From Bacteroidales bacterium (GTDB lineage: Bacteria; Bacteroidota; Bacteroidia; Bacteroidales; P3), in assembly GCA_017455205.1 (NCBI GenBank), contig JAFTBM010000024.1, forward strand, positions 1 to 64,000: a DNA stretch of 64,000 bases, read 5' to 3'. The stretch's first letter is position 1. The number at the start of each line of letters is the position of its first letter. The notes beneath the pieces were generated by a model, which had not been told where the DNA came from, searched no databases, and saw only the letters and a program-made list of their open reading frames with translations. Shown one piece after another: positions 7,593-16,377 of this stretch. A program made the translations under genes and the position numbers.

Positions 7593-8795
7593 ATGCACAA
7601 CATACAGAAGATTAGCAACGACTTGATCTACGTAGGGGTCAGCGACCGCAGGCTGGCGCTTTTCGAGAATGTCTACCCCGTGCCACAAGGAGTGTCGTAC
7701 AACAGCTATGTGCTGCTCGACGAGAAGACCGCCCTGCTCGACACGGCGGATGCCTCGGTGGCCAACCAGTTTTTTGAGAACCTGCAAGCGGCCCTCGGTG
7801 GTCGCTCGCTCGACTACCTGATAGTAAACCACATGGAACCCGACCATGCCGCCCTCATCCCCCAGCTGGTGGCTATGTACCCCGAGGTGGAGATTATCGC
7901 CACTGCCAAGGCGGGGCAGATGATGGAGCAGTTTTTCGGCAGGCCGATGGGTAGGCTGACCTCCGTGAAGGAGGGCGACAGCCTCTCGCTTGGGCGGCAC
8001 CAGCTGACCTTCACCCTCGCGCCGATGGTGCATTGGCCCGAGGTGATGATGACCTACGACAGCACCGACCGCGTGCTCTTCTCGGCCGATGCCTTCGGCA
8101 CTTTCGGTGCACTCGGTGGCAACCTCTATGCCGACGAGGTGGACTTCGAGCACCAGTGGCTCGACGAGGCAAGGCGCTACTATGCCAACATCGTGGGCAA
8201 GTATGGCGTGCAGGTGCAGAACGTGCTGAAAAAAGCCTCTGCTTTGGAGCTGAAAATGGTATGTCCGCTGCACGGACCCGTGTGGCGGCAGAGGATTGAC
8301 TGGATAGTGGGCAAATACGACACCTGGAGCAGATATGAGGCCGAGGAGCAGGCGGTGGTAGTGGTCTACGGCAGCATCTATGGCCACACCGAGTCGGCGG
8401 CGATGCGACTGGCCACCATGCTGGCCGAGCGCGGCGTGAAAGACATAAAAGCCTACGACGCCAGCCATACGCACGTCAGTACACTGGTGGCCGAGTGCTT
8501 CCGCGCGAGCCACATCGTGCTGGCCTCCAGCACCTACAACAACGGCATCTTCCCCCCGATAGAGACCCTCCTGGCCGACCTCAAAGCCCATGCGTGGCAG
8601 CGGCGGAAGGTGGCGCTGATTGAGAATGGCAGCTGGGCACCGCAAAGCGGGAAACTGATGCGTGCGGAGCTGGAGCAGATGAAAGACATCACGCTGCTTG
8701 GCGAGATGGTTAGCCTCAAGAGTGCACTTGCACCGCAACAGGAGGCCGAGTTGGAAACCCTCGCCAAAGCCATTGTGGAGAGCCTCGGTAAATAA
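7593..8795 (+). CDS. fprA: Flavodiiron protein (FprA-type A flavoprotein)
   Basis: The 400-residue cytosolic protein has a metallo-beta-lactamase-like N-terminal half and a flavodoxin C-terminal half. Diiron ligands are visible: HMEPDH (residues about 80-85), VHWPEVM (about 147) and CPLHGPVW (about 225). FMN binding begins at VVVVYGSIYGHTESAA (about 255-270). Flavodiiron proteins reduce oxygen to water and/or NO to nitrous oxide in anaerobes. The following gene encodes a flavin reductase-rubredoxin fusion, its likely electron donor, 30 bp downstream. Length is typical. Whether oxygen or NO is the substrate cannot be read from the sequence. Confidence 0.93.
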   Translation: MHNIQKISNDLIYVGVSDRRLALFENVYPVPQGVSYNSYVLLDEKTALLDTADASVANQFFENLQAALGGRSLDYLIVNHMEPDHAALIPQLVAMYPEVEIIATAKAGQMMEQFFGRPMGRLTSVKEGDSLSLGRHQLTFTLAPMVHWPEVMMTYDSTDRVLFSADAFGTFGALGGNLYADEVDFEHQWLDEARRYYANIVGKYGVQVQNVLKKASALELKMVCPLHGPVWRQRIDWIVGKYDTWSRYEAEEQAVVVVYGSIYGHTESAAMRLATMLAERGVKDIKAYDASHTHVSTLVAECFRASHIVLASSTYNNGIFPPIETLLADLKAHAWQRRKVALIENGSWAPQSGKLMRAELEQMKDITLLGEMVSLKSALAPQQEAELETLAKAIVESLGK

Positions 8796-8825
8796 GCATT
8801 GGCAATAGCAAAAGCATAGATAACC

Positions 8826-9452
8826 ATGATAGACGAGAAAGCAATATTCAACATAGGCTATGGCCTCTACGTGCTGGTGGCACGCCAAGGCGAGAAAGAC
8901 AACGCCTGCATCATCAACGTGGCGCAGCAGGTTACGAGCAATCCCAAGCAGCTGATGATATGCGTCAATAAGCAGAACCTGACCCACGAGATGGTACTGC
9001 GCACCTTGAAGTTCAACCTCTGCCCCCTGTCGGAAGATGCCACGATGAAGCCCTTCGAGCACTTCGGCTTTCAAAGTGGGCGCACGGTGGATAAGTTTGC
9101 GGGCTGCACCGAGGAGCTACGCACCGACAATGGGTTGCTCTACTTGCCACGGTTTATCAATAGCGTGATATCGTGCGTGGTCAGCAAGAGCATCGACTTG
9201 GGGACGCACACCATGTTCATTGCCCACGTGGTGGAGGCTCGGAGCTTGACCGAGAGTCCGAGCATCACCTACGCCTACTATCAGCAGCACATTAAGCCCA
9301 AACCCGCAGCCGCCGAAGCTAAAACCGAAGGGGGCAAAAAGCGGTGGGTCTGCGAAGTGTGCGGCTACGTATACGAAGGCGATGAACTGCCAAGCGACTT
9401 CGTTTGCCCGTGGTGCAAACATCCAGCGAGCGACTTCAAGTTAATGGAATAG
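8826..9452 (+). CDS. Flavin reductase-rubredoxin fusion (Hrb-like)
   Basis: The 208-residue protein has a flavin-reductase-like FMN-binding domain at about 1-155 (GLYVLVARQGEKDNACIINV, LGTHTMFIAHV). After a Pro/Ala/Lys linker a rubredoxin domain follows at about 172-208, with both iron-binding knuckles present (CEVCGY and CPWCKH). This is the architecture of high-molecular-weight rubredoxin, which passes electrons from NAD(P)H to flavodiiron protein. Its position right after fprA supports that pairing. Together they form a compact oxygen/NO-scavenging module. Confidence 0.9.
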   Translation: MIDEKAIFNIGYGLYVLVARQGEKDNACIINVAQQVTSNPKQLMICVNKQNLTHEMVLRTLKFNLCPLSEDATMKPFEHFGFQSGRTVDKFAGCTEELRTDNGLLYLPRFINSVISCVVSKSIDLGTHTMFIAHVVEARSLTESPSITYAYYQQHIKPKPAAAEAKTEGGKKRWVCEVCGYVYEGDELPSDFVCPWCKHPASDFKLME

Positions 9453-9468
9453 AACCAATAGGAGCGTC

Positions 9469-11091
9469 ATGAAAAAGAGACTGCTGATAGCATTGGCGGC
9501 ACTGGCCGTATGGCCTACGTTGCACGTAGTGGCCCAAGAGGACAGAGGCTTCGAGATAGCCAAGAACCTGGAGATATTTTCCTCGGTATATAAGAGTTTG
9601 AACCAAAACTACGTGGACGATGTAGACCCTGGCAAGACCATCAAGGTGGCCATTGATGCCATGCTGGCCTCGCTCGACCCCTACACCAACTACTATCCCG
9701 AAAGCCAAATGGAGGACGTCAAGTTGCAACTGCTGGGACAATACGGTGGCGTGGGAGCTATGATCATGCAGCGCGGCGATTCGATACTCATCTCTGAACC
9801 CTACGACGGGTTGCCCGCCGCCGAGGCTGGCCTTCGCGCTGGCGACCGCATCCTCTCCGTCGATGGCGAAAGCACTGCGGGGAAGAAAACCCCCGATGTG
9901 AGCAGTGCCATGCGCGGACAGGCCGGTACCACGGTGAAGCTCACCATCGAACGTGCGGGCAAAGTGATGGACTTCACCATCAAGCGCCGCGAAATCAAGT
10001 TGCCCAATGTGCCATACTATGGCTATGTGGGTGCAGATAGTGATTACGGCTACATCAAGCTCGACGAGTTTACCACCGATGCCGCCAAGCACGTGAGGGA
10101 GGCTTTTGTGGAGCTCAAGAAAGGGAAGCCCGAGATGAAGGGGATGATACTTGACCTACGCGGCAACGGTGGCGGGCTGATGAATGAGGCGGTGGACATA
10201 GTGAACATCTGGGTACCACGCGGCACGCTGGTGGTGGAAACCAAAGGCAAAGTGGCCTCGAAGAACACCAAGAGCTACACCCGTATGGCACCCGAGGACA
10301 CCGAGATTCCGCTGGCAGTACTTATCGACAACAGTTCGGCCTCGGCCAGCGAGATAGTCAGCGGAAGCCTGCAGGACCTCGACCGTGCCACCATCGTCGG
10401 TCAGCGCAGCTACGGCAAAGGGCTGGTGCAAAATATACTGCCCATGGCCTACAACAGCCAGATGAAGATAACCGTCAGCAAATACTATATCCCCAGCGGA
10501 CGCTGCATCCAGGCCATCGACTACAGCCACCGCGATGCCAACGGGCGTGCCATGAAGGTGCCCGACTCGCTGAAAACCGCCTTCATGACCCGTGCAGGTA
10601 GGGTGGTCTACGATGGCTTCGGCATCGAGCCCGATGTGGAGGTAGAACCCGAATACATGTCGAACATAGCCGTGGCTCTGGTGCAGAAGTTCCTCATCTT
10701 CGACTATGCTACCGATTATGTCCGCTCGCATCCGACCATCGCCCCAGCCGACCAGTTCGAGGTGGACGATGCACTCTATGCCGATTTCTGTCGCTACCTG
10801 AAAGAGAAGCAACTCACCTACTCCACCATCACCGAGCGCCTACTCGGGCAGTTGCGCGAAGTGGCCAAAGAGGAGGAATACGACTCCGCTATTGCCGCCC
10901 AGATGGATGCCATGCAGGCGATTGTGGAACAGGAGAAGGCAGGCGACTTACAGCGGCATCGCGAGGAGGTGGCCGAAATGCTCAAGGGCGAGATTCTCAC
11001 CCGCTACTACTTCGACCGCGGACGCATTCAGGGCACCATCGGGACCGACAAGGTGGTAGGTGCGGCCATCAAAGCACTGCACTCCAAATAG
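9469..11091 (+). CDS. S41 family C-terminal processing peptidase
   Basis: The 540-residue exported protease has a signal peptide (MKKRLLIALAALAVWPTLHV). A helical N-terminal region is followed by a PDZ domain at about 85-165 (EAGLRAGDRILSVDG) and the S41 core. The Ser/Lys dyad is visible: Ser in NSSASASEIVSGSL near 287 and Lys in SYGKGLVQN near 318; LDLRGNGGG is the oxyanion-region motif. The C-terminal ~150 residues are helical. It should process periplasmic proteins, as CtpA-like enzymes do. It lies 16 bp after the Hrb-like gene and 7 bp before the O-antigen ligase gene, so probably in the same transcript. Confidence 0.92.
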   Translation: MKKRLLIALAALAVWPTLHVVAQEDRGFEIAKNLEIFSSVYKSLNQNYVDDVDPGKTIKVAIDAMLASLDPYTNYYPESQMEDVKLQLLGQYGGVGAMIMQRGDSILISEPYDGLPAAEAGLRAGDRILSVDGESTAGKKTPDVSSAMRGQAGTTVKLTIERAGKVMDFTIKRREIKLPNVPYYGYVGADSDYGYIKLDEFTTDAAKHVREAFVELKKGKPEMKGMILDLRGNGGGLMNEAVDIVNIWVPRGTLVVETKGKVASKNTKSYTRMAPEDTEIPLAVLIDNSSASASEIVSGSLQDLDRATIVGQRSYGKGLVQNILPMAYNSQMKITVSKYYIPSGRCIQAIDYSHRDANGRAMKVPDSLKTAFMTRAGRVVYDGFGIEPDVEVEPEYMSNIAVALVQKFLIFDYATDYVRSHPTIAPADQFEVDDALYADFCRYLKEKQLTYSTITERLLGQLREVAKEEEYDSAIAAQMDAMQAIVEQEKAGDLQRHREEVAEMLKGEILTRYYFDRGRIQGTIGTDKVVGAAIKALHSK

Positions 11092-11098
11092 CCTACTG

Positions 11099-12691
11099 AT
11101 GCTTGGAGAAAAGGCTCACCGCCAAATCTACACCGTACTGCTGGCCTTGCTGGGCATCACTATGGTCAGTTCGGTGTTCGCTGCCAACCTGGTGTGGGTG
11201 CTGCTGGGGGTGAACTGGTTGGCCGAAGGACGGTGGCACGACAAATGGCGGCGAGCCAAAGAGAGCCGACTGCTGTGGGCAGTGGGACTGTTCTATGGAC
11301 TGCTGCTTGTCGGTATGCTTTGGACAAGCGACACAGCCAATGGCCTTCGCATCTTGGAGGCCAAATTGCCGCTACTGGTGCTTCCGCTGGTAATACTCAC
11401 CACGCCCCCGCTGGCCGAGCGGCCACGACGAGCGGTAGCCGCTATCTATTCGGTAGCAGTGATAGTGGTCTCAATCATAGCAATCATCCGCCTCAACACA
11501 ATCCCCGACCTACCCTACCGCCAAGCAGTCCCCCACCTATCGCATATCCGCTTCTCGCTCAACTGCTGCATCGTGCTCTACCTCCTCGTGGGACAAATCC
11601 ACCGCCCTACTACGCCACTGGCAGCACGCCTCGCACTGCTGCTATCCGTCGGGTGGCTACTCGCCGTGCTGCTTTCCCTTCACTCGCTCACTGCCCTCTC
11701 CATCCTTGCCATAGTCTCCCTCGCAATTCCGCTCTACCGCCGACGCTGGGCATTCGCACTCGTATGGCTAACTACAATGACAGCAACAGCAACGATAGTG
11801 GGCATTGAGGTCAAACGCTACTACCGTCCCTCGCCCCTCGCCCAGCAGCCGCTACCCACCTTCACCGCTGCTGGCCATCCCTACATCCACCTGCAGGACG
11901 GCCTCATTGAGAACGGCAACTATATCAACAACCACCTCTGCCCAGAAGAGCTTGCCAGCGAGTGGAACAAGCGGTCAGTCCTCCCCTACGATGGAACTGC
12001 ACAGAACGGCTACACCATCGCCGCAACCCTGATACGCTACCTCAATGCCAGCGGCCTGACCAAGGACAGCGTAGGAGTAGCCAACCTGACCGATGCCGAG
12101 ATACGGGCTGTGGAGCAGGGAGTGGCCAACCCCGTCTACCGACAGCCCAATCCAATTCGCCGCATAGTCTACACCACCCTCTTCGAACGCGAACACTACC
12201 GCCACACCCACGCCACGGCAGGCTTCTCCAACCTCCAACGGCTGGCACTATGGGAAGCCACTGCCGACATCATCGCCCACCATCCCCTCGCAGGCGTTGG
12301 GACAGGCGACGTGGTGCAAGCCATCCAGGAGGTTCTTACCCTGCGGGGAAGCGACCTTGCGGGAACGCCAATGCGCTCGCACAACCAGTATCTTGGCACC
12401 GCAGCAGCCGTCGGCCTCCCCGCTGCGTTGCTCGTCCTGCTGCTGGTGCTTTGGGCTGCGTACCGTGCATGGAGCCGCCGCCATAGCGCCACCAGCCGCG
12501 CTACCGCCTTTGCTCTGGCCTACGCGCTGACCATAGCCATCTCCATGCTGACCGAGGACACGCTCGACACCCTGATGGGCATCCTCGTCAGCCTCTTCCC
12601 GCTGGTACTTCTTCCCCCTCGGGGGAAAGAGGAGCCTACCCCTGCCGCCGCTGCTGACGGCGCAAAAGGTAGCGAAGCCCCTTGTCGATAA
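11099..12691 (+). CDS. O-antigen ligase / Wzy_C family membrane protein
   Basis: The 530-residue polytopic protein has about ten to eleven membrane helices. A large extracytoplasmic loop at about 245-410 contains RLALWEATADIIAHHPLAGV and GTGD, the Wzy_C signature. Such proteins ligate O-antigen to lipid A core or polymerise surface polysaccharide, and sometimes glycosylate proteins. The start at 11099 is 7 bp after the upstream stop; an upstream in-frame ATG inside the protease gene is less likely. The tail after the last helix is Pro/Ala-rich and overlaps the convergent glycosyltransferase gene by 56 bp. The neighbouring glycosyltransferase and HAD gene suggest a surface-glycan role. Confidence 0.85.
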   Translation: MLGEKAHRQIYTVLLALLGITMVSSVFAANLVWVLLGVNWLAEGRWHDKWRRAKESRLLWAVGLFYGLLLVGMLWTSDTANGLRILEAKLPLLVLPLVILTTPPLAERPRRAVAAIYSVAVIVVSIIAIIRLNTIPDLPYRQAVPHLSHIRFSLNCCIVLYLLVGQIHRPTTPLAARLALLLSVGWLLAVLLSLHSLTALSILAIVSLAIPLYRRRWAFALVWLTTMTATATIVGIEVKRYYRPSPLAQQPLPTFTAAGHPYIHLQDGLIENGNYINNHLCPEELASEWNKRSVLPYDGTAQNGYTIAATLIRYLNASGLTKDSVGVANLTDAEIRAVEQGVANPVYRQPNPIRRIVYTTLFEREHYRHTHATAGFSNLQRLALWEATADIIAHHPLAGVGTGDVVQAIQEVLTLRGSDLAGTPMRSHNQYLGTAAAVGLPAALLVLLLVLWAAYRAWSRRHSATSRATAFALAYALTIAISMLTEDTLDTLMGILVSLFPLVLLPPRGKEEPTPAAAADGAKGSEAPCR

Positions 12692-13649
12692 GCCGTATGA
12701 CCCGCCAGCGGAACACTGGCTGCGTGCACCGCAAGTAAGCGTGCAGCACGCGGTCGGCCAGCGGTGGCCGATAGTTTATGCCCGCAGCACGCAGATCGGG
12801 GTTGTCCCAAATGCAGAGGTGGCGGAATCGATAGCACCCCTCACGGCGGAAGATGGCCACCATCTCGTCAATATAATGCTGGCCGATGCCACTCATCTTG
12901 ACCATCTCATGCCCCACCCCAGCCAGCTGCACACTTTCGCCCCGAGGAGTCGAGTGGCGGATGATGTAGGTATACTCTCGGTAAAGTGAAATCGGCGAGG
13001 CTTTGCTTGCCAGCGGCTGCTTGTCAATGTTCACCACCGAATAGAAGTCGTACTTATTGCGCACGCGTGCACGGTTGAGATTGCCCAAGTGGATGATGGG
13101 CAAATCCTCAATAGGGATATAACTGGCTTGGTGCTCGTAGACGCACGGCACACGCGAGCAGTGGACTGCATTGCGCCCACGGGCACGGTACTCGGCCACC
13201 ACGTCAATCTCTGGGCCGAAATGCGCCGCCCATTCAGCACCCGCCACATTCTCGTGATGTTCGAAGTCGCCATAGCAGTTCTCCCAACGGAAGTAGAATA
13301 TCTCACTCTCCTTCGACCCCATAATGCGTTGCCACCCCTGCGTCCGCTCATACCCCTCGGGCAAAAACTCATCGGCATCGAGGCCAAAGATTATCTTGTC
13401 GCCCTCAATGGCGGCTGCCTCCTGCAGCAGGAGGGTGCGCACCTCGTATTCCACCCATTCGGGATTGGGATTATCTATCAAGCGCACCTTGGGAAACCGC
13501 TGTGCTATCTCGCGGCTACCGTCGTCGGAATGCTGGTCGGCAATGATGATATGGTCTGCCCAAAGCGAACAGCTGGTGAGGAAAGCCTCCAGCACCCAGG
13601 CTTCGTTGCGCACGGGCGTGATGACTACTATGGTAGGATTTGCTGACAT
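12636..13649 (-). CDS. Family 2 glycosyltransferase
   Basis: The 337-residue protein begins with a GT-A fold: IVVITPVRNEAWVLEAFL, the nucleotide-sugar loop, and LDADEF near 92-97 in place of the usual DxD. There are no membrane segments, so it is likely cytosolic or peripheral. It resembles waaE/kdtX-like GT2 proteins that add a sugar to lipopolysaccharide core or capsule, but the acceptor cannot be read from the sequence. It lies 4 bp after the HAD-like gene on the same strand, forming a two-gene operon. Its 3' end overlaps the convergent O-antigen ligase gene. Confidence 0.88.
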   Translation of the reverse strand: MSANPTIVVITPVRNEAWVLEAFLTSCSLWADHIIIADQHSDDGSREIAQRFPKVRLIDNPNPEWVEYEVRTLLLQEAAAIEGDKIIFGLDADEFLPEGYERTQGWQRIMGSKESEIFYFRWENCYGDFEHHENVAGAEWAAHFGPEIDVVAEYRARGRNAVHCSRVPCVYEHQASYIPIEDLPIIHLGNLNRARVRNKYDFYSVVNIDKQPLASKASPISLYREYTYIIRHSTPRGESVQLAGVGHEMVKMSGIGQHYIDEMVAIFRREGCYRFRHLCIWDNPDLRAAGINYRPPLADRVLHAYLRCTQPVFRWRVIRLIDKGLRYLLRRQQRRQG

Positions 13650-13653
13650 ACGG

Positions 13654-15375
13654 CTAATGGAATTGCTTTGTTATACGTTTCAGTGCCGACAGCAGCTGGC
13701 TCACCCTGCTGCGGCGACGGCTATCGGTGAGCACCCACCGCAGCAGTCCACCCGCCCACGACGGCAAGCTATAGAAGAGATTCCCCCTCCGCCACACTCC
13801 CCTACCTTTCCCCCATAGCCTCCCCACGAAGGGACGATGCCACCAGCTGACGCGAGCCAAGTAGTGCAGGTACTCTTTGTGCGGACGATCGGAGAAAGCC
13901 ACCAGCGTGGGGAGTGCCAGATGGTGAAGCACCTCGTGGCTGTAGGCCACCAGCCCAGTGGCGGCAAAGCCATCGGCAAAATTGCACAGCAGCTGGTCGT
14001 TAGCACGTTTGGCTCGCCTCGTGCTGGCGAGGCTTCCTGCATCGAAAGCATCATGCCTATCCTCGCGCAGCACAGGCCGCAGCCTATCGCCTCGGAGGGC
14101 GTAGCCGTAGGTCTTGCGGTGGAAGTTGAGGGAAAAGAAAAGCTCATAGAGAATCCGCATCCCCATCACGCAACTGACGCGCCGAGGGGTGATAGCATTC
14201 AGGTAGTCGCCCACCAGCAGGTAGTGCCCCGCCGCAGTCTGATAGCCCTCCACAGTCATCTGTGCCCAGAAATAGCCCTCCACAGGTGGCAGCCCATGGC
14301 TTGTCAGCAGACGGTTGAGCACCGTCAGCGTCTTGCCACTGGAGCAGGAATCCACGATGGCCGCCGCCGTGCCATCGGCCATACCCTCCTGCCGCAGGTA
14401 GTCGATGCATCTCGCATCGTCGTAGAGGGCAGGCCCAGAGATGAAAAGGTAATGCACCTCCACCTCGGGAAAAAGGGGAGAAAGCTGCCGCGCAATATGG
14501 AAGAAGGAGTGCATATCGCGGGCGCAGAAGTAGAGTCGGCGTATGCCACGACGCTGCGCATCGGCCATCACCCGTGCCGTCCAACTGGTCATCAAGGGCG
14601 CACTAACATTGCCCACGAAGGCCTGCTGGTCGGCAGGGCAACTTGTCGAAAGCCGCACCGCACGCGCCACGCCCGCCAGCATCGCCGCCCACTGGTAGCC
14701 CACCACTGGGCTCTCCATCCACTGCCGCTCATAGGGCAGATAGCCATAATCCACCCTGTGGGCATGGATACCCAAGCGGCGAGGAACACTATAATCAGAT
14801 AGTTGGTTGTCTCCCCAGTGGTGCCACCGGTGGAAGCTCACCCCCTCGCGCTGCTGCACCAAGCGGAAGAGCGACCCATCGCGCTTGTAAGCACCCAACT
14901 CATCGCTGACGTAGATTCGGTCGCCCTCGCACCAAAAACCGTGTTCAGCAAGCACCTCCACGAGGAACTGCGAGGGCAGATACATATCGGAGATGAAGGC
15001 CACCGACCCATCGCCCTTCGTCCGCAGCTCCTCCACCAGCCGTCGCGTGGCCTCAATCGGGCGCAGCATTTCCCGCTCGGTTTGCAATTCAAGCGCAGCT
15101 ATTTCCGCAGGCGTAACTGGCAGCGGGAAGTGCAAAGCCACTCGCCGATAGACCTCCTCCAACGGTCCTCCGCCACCGGTTGCCCTGGCGGCCACAAACA
15201 CCCTCCGCAGATGCTCGTCGCATCCCTCACCCATCAGCCGCTGCAGCCGCAGCGAAAGCACCTCCAGCAGCATCCGCGGCTCGCCGCAAAGGCGGCAAAG
15301 ACAAGTGTCGAACACATCAAGCGAGTAGAGCACCTTCACAGGGTGCCGACTGTGGGCGGATAGGGTAGCAGCCAT
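13654..15375 (-). CDS. HAD-like protein of polysaccharide loci
   Basis: The 573-residue protein opens with a HAD motif I, SLDVFDTCL (candidate nucleophile D20, with Phe rather than Asp at the +2 position). FISDMYLPS near 126-134 is motif II, and HWGDNQLSDYSVP near 185 is motif III-like. The C-terminal 350 residues are a second domain of unknown activity (YFCARDMHSFFHIARQL, VDSCSSGKTL), seen in HAD proteins from capsule and O-antigen clusters. The missing second Asp argues against a simple phosphatase. It is co-directional with the GT2 gene and preceded by a TAnnTTTG box. It may modify or transfer a phosphorylated sugar group; this is inference. Confidence 0.65.
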   Translation of the reverse strand: MAATLSAHSRHPVKVLYSLDVFDTCLCRLCGEPRMLLEVLSLRLQRLMGEGCDEHLRRVFVAARATGGGGPLEEVYRRVALHFPLPVTPAEIAALELQTEREMLRPIEATRRLVEELRTKGDGSVAFISDMYLPSQFLVEVLAEHGFWCEGDRIYVSDELGAYKRDGSLFRLVQQREGVSFHRWHHWGDNQLSDYSVPRRLGIHAHRVDYGYLPYERQWMESPVVGYQWAAMLAGVARAVRLSTSCPADQQAFVGNVSAPLMTSWTARVMADAQRRGIRRLYFCARDMHSFFHIARQLSPLFPEVEVHYLFISGPALYDDARCIDYLRQEGMADGTAAAIVDSCSSGKTLTVLNRLLTSHGLPPVEGYFWAQMTVEGYQTAAGHYLLVGDYLNAITPRRVSCVMGMRILYELFFSLNFHRKTYGYALRGDRLRPVLREDRHDAFDAGSLASTRRAKRANDQLLCNFADGFAATGLVAYSHEVLHHLALPTLVAFSDRPHKEYLHYLARVSWWHRPFVGRLWGKGRGVWRRGNLFYSLPSWAGGLLRWVLTDSRRRSRVSQLLSALKRITKQFH

Positions 15376-15444
15376 CTTATATTAGCGTTATAATTCCGTG
15401 GCCGACAGGTGCTAATGCACTCGCCCGGCACACGGCAACGGCTA

Positions 15445-15452
15445 CAAAAGTA
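15445..15452 (-). promoter_or_regulatory. TAnnTTTG box upstream of the HAD-GT2 operon
   Basis: TACTTTTG on the minus strand matches the -7 consensus and lies about 70 bp upstream of the start codon at 15375. No convincing -33 element is present. Confidence 0.45.
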
Positions 15453-15510
15453 GGCCAAAACAGCAACCCAAAAGGTAGCAGATATTGCAACGTGGCAACA
15501 TCCGCTACAT

Positions 15511-15726
15511 CTACAACCGCTCCGAGTAGTGCCTAAACAAATCGCACCCCAGTATGCGGCTCAAGCGGAAAAGCTGCTGCGTATCAATCGAAGGCTTATT
15601 GAAAAGGCGCTGCAGGGTGCTACGATCCATCCCCATCTGGTCGGCCAGCCACTGATTGGTGTGTCCACTCTGTCGAAGCGCCTGGCGCACAAGGTTTCCT
15701 ATGTGTACTTGCATGGTTGTCGGCAT
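15511..15726 (-). CDS. Small XRE-type helix-turn-helix regulator
   Basis: The protein is about 71 residues from the ATG at 15726 (alternatives: GTG 15741, ATG 15714). It is essentially one helix-turn-helix domain: VRQALRQSGHTNQWLADQMG then MDRSTLQRLFNKPSIDTQQL, with typical XRE spacing and a short tail. It would bind DNA as a dimer. It stands alone, between the HAD operon and a repeat-rich gap, with an elaborate set of inverted repeats directly upstream that could be its operator or an RNA leader. Targets are unknown. Confidence 0.75.
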   Translation of the reverse strand: MPTTMQVHIGNLVRQALRQSGHTNQWLADQMGMDRSTLQRLFNKPSIDTQQLFRLSRILGCDLFRHYSERL

Positions 15727-15744
15727 TCCACGCCATGCCACCGA

Positions 15745-15880
15745 TTTCCTTTGAGCATTCCGACGACCGCAAAAAGAAGGCGAGCAACTCTCGTCCCCTC
15801 ACTGCGGTCGTGGATTACCTCTCAAAGGAAAGACTCAAATGCTCGCACAAAGCGAACACGTGCCTTTGTCCTCCTTTGAG
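15745..15880 (-). promoter_or_regulatory. Nested and alternative inverted repeats upstream of the XRE gene
   Basis: Three segments share one core: TTTCCTTTGAG (15745-15755), its exact complement CTCAAAGGAAA (15821-15831), and TCCTTTGAG (15872-15880). The middle segment can pair with either neighbour, not both. Inside the first pair lies a second perfect 9-bp inverted repeat, ACGACCGCA (15763-15771) with TGCGGTCGT (15803-15811). Inside the second pair, ACAAAG (15847) faces CTTTGT (15864). The first hairpin ends only 4-19 nt before the candidate start codons. This could be a structured leader or repeated operator sites. Confidence 0.55.
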
Positions 15881-16082
15881 CCTTTGATGAAATTTCCACG
15901 TTTCAGTGAGGTCGGAAACAAATAGCAAACGTGCTGTTTATGTATCTCTATGTTCTGTTATTCCATATCCTTATTACCTGTCGGTTATATCCATTCCACC
16001 TCCATCCTCTCTTCCTCACCATCCCCCACGCCTATGCCTGCCTCTTCGGTGCAACGCACTGCTCCACCGCCGCAAGCCGCTG

Positions 16083-16090
16083 CAAAGTTA
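16083..16090 (-). promoter_or_regulatory. TAnnTTTG box possibly driving the XRE gene
   Basis: TAACTTTG on the minus strand, with TTG 20 bp upstream (16111-16113). If used, it would give the XRE gene a leader of about 350 nt spanning the inverted repeats at 15745-15880. Confidence 0.4.
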
Positions 16091-16163
16091 CAAACAAATA
16101 TCCAATCCGCCAACAAAATCTTCTTTCCCGCCCCCGACTGCTCCCTCCTACTACCTCATTCCT

Positions 16164-16306
16164 GCAACGCTCGGAGGCGTTGCCTACTTAGTGGGAAACG
16201 CCTCCGAGCGTTTCTACTTCTATTTCTCTGCAACGCTCGGAGGCGTTGCCTACTACCTCTCTGCAACGCTCGGAGGCGTTGCCTACTACCTCTCTGCAAC
16301 GCTCGG
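16164..16306. repeat. Cluster of REP-like palindromes
   Basis: The 20-mer GCAACGCTCGGAGGCGTTGC (7-bp stem, 6-nt loop) occurs at 16164, 16230 and 16263. An inverted variant GAAACGCCTCCGAGCGTTTC is at 16195 and a half copy at 16296-16306. The last three starts are exactly 33 bp apart. A further copy is at 43390-43409. Spacers between copies are short and nearly identical, so this is not a CRISPR array. Confidence 0.85.
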
Positions 16307-16377
16307 CTGCCTATTAAGCACCTTCACCACCCTATTTTCCTCCCTCCAACTTCGCACCCGCTACCCTTCCCCTTCTT

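Noticed and set aside
7527..9074. 515-residue open frame on the minus strand
   Set aside because: It lies opposite fprA and the flavin reductase-rubredoxin gene, both of which have clear catalytic residues on the plus strand.
16164..16306. Possible CRISPR array
   Set aside because: Repeats are short palindromes with nearly identical 13-bp spacers, one is inverted, and no cas gene is nearby.
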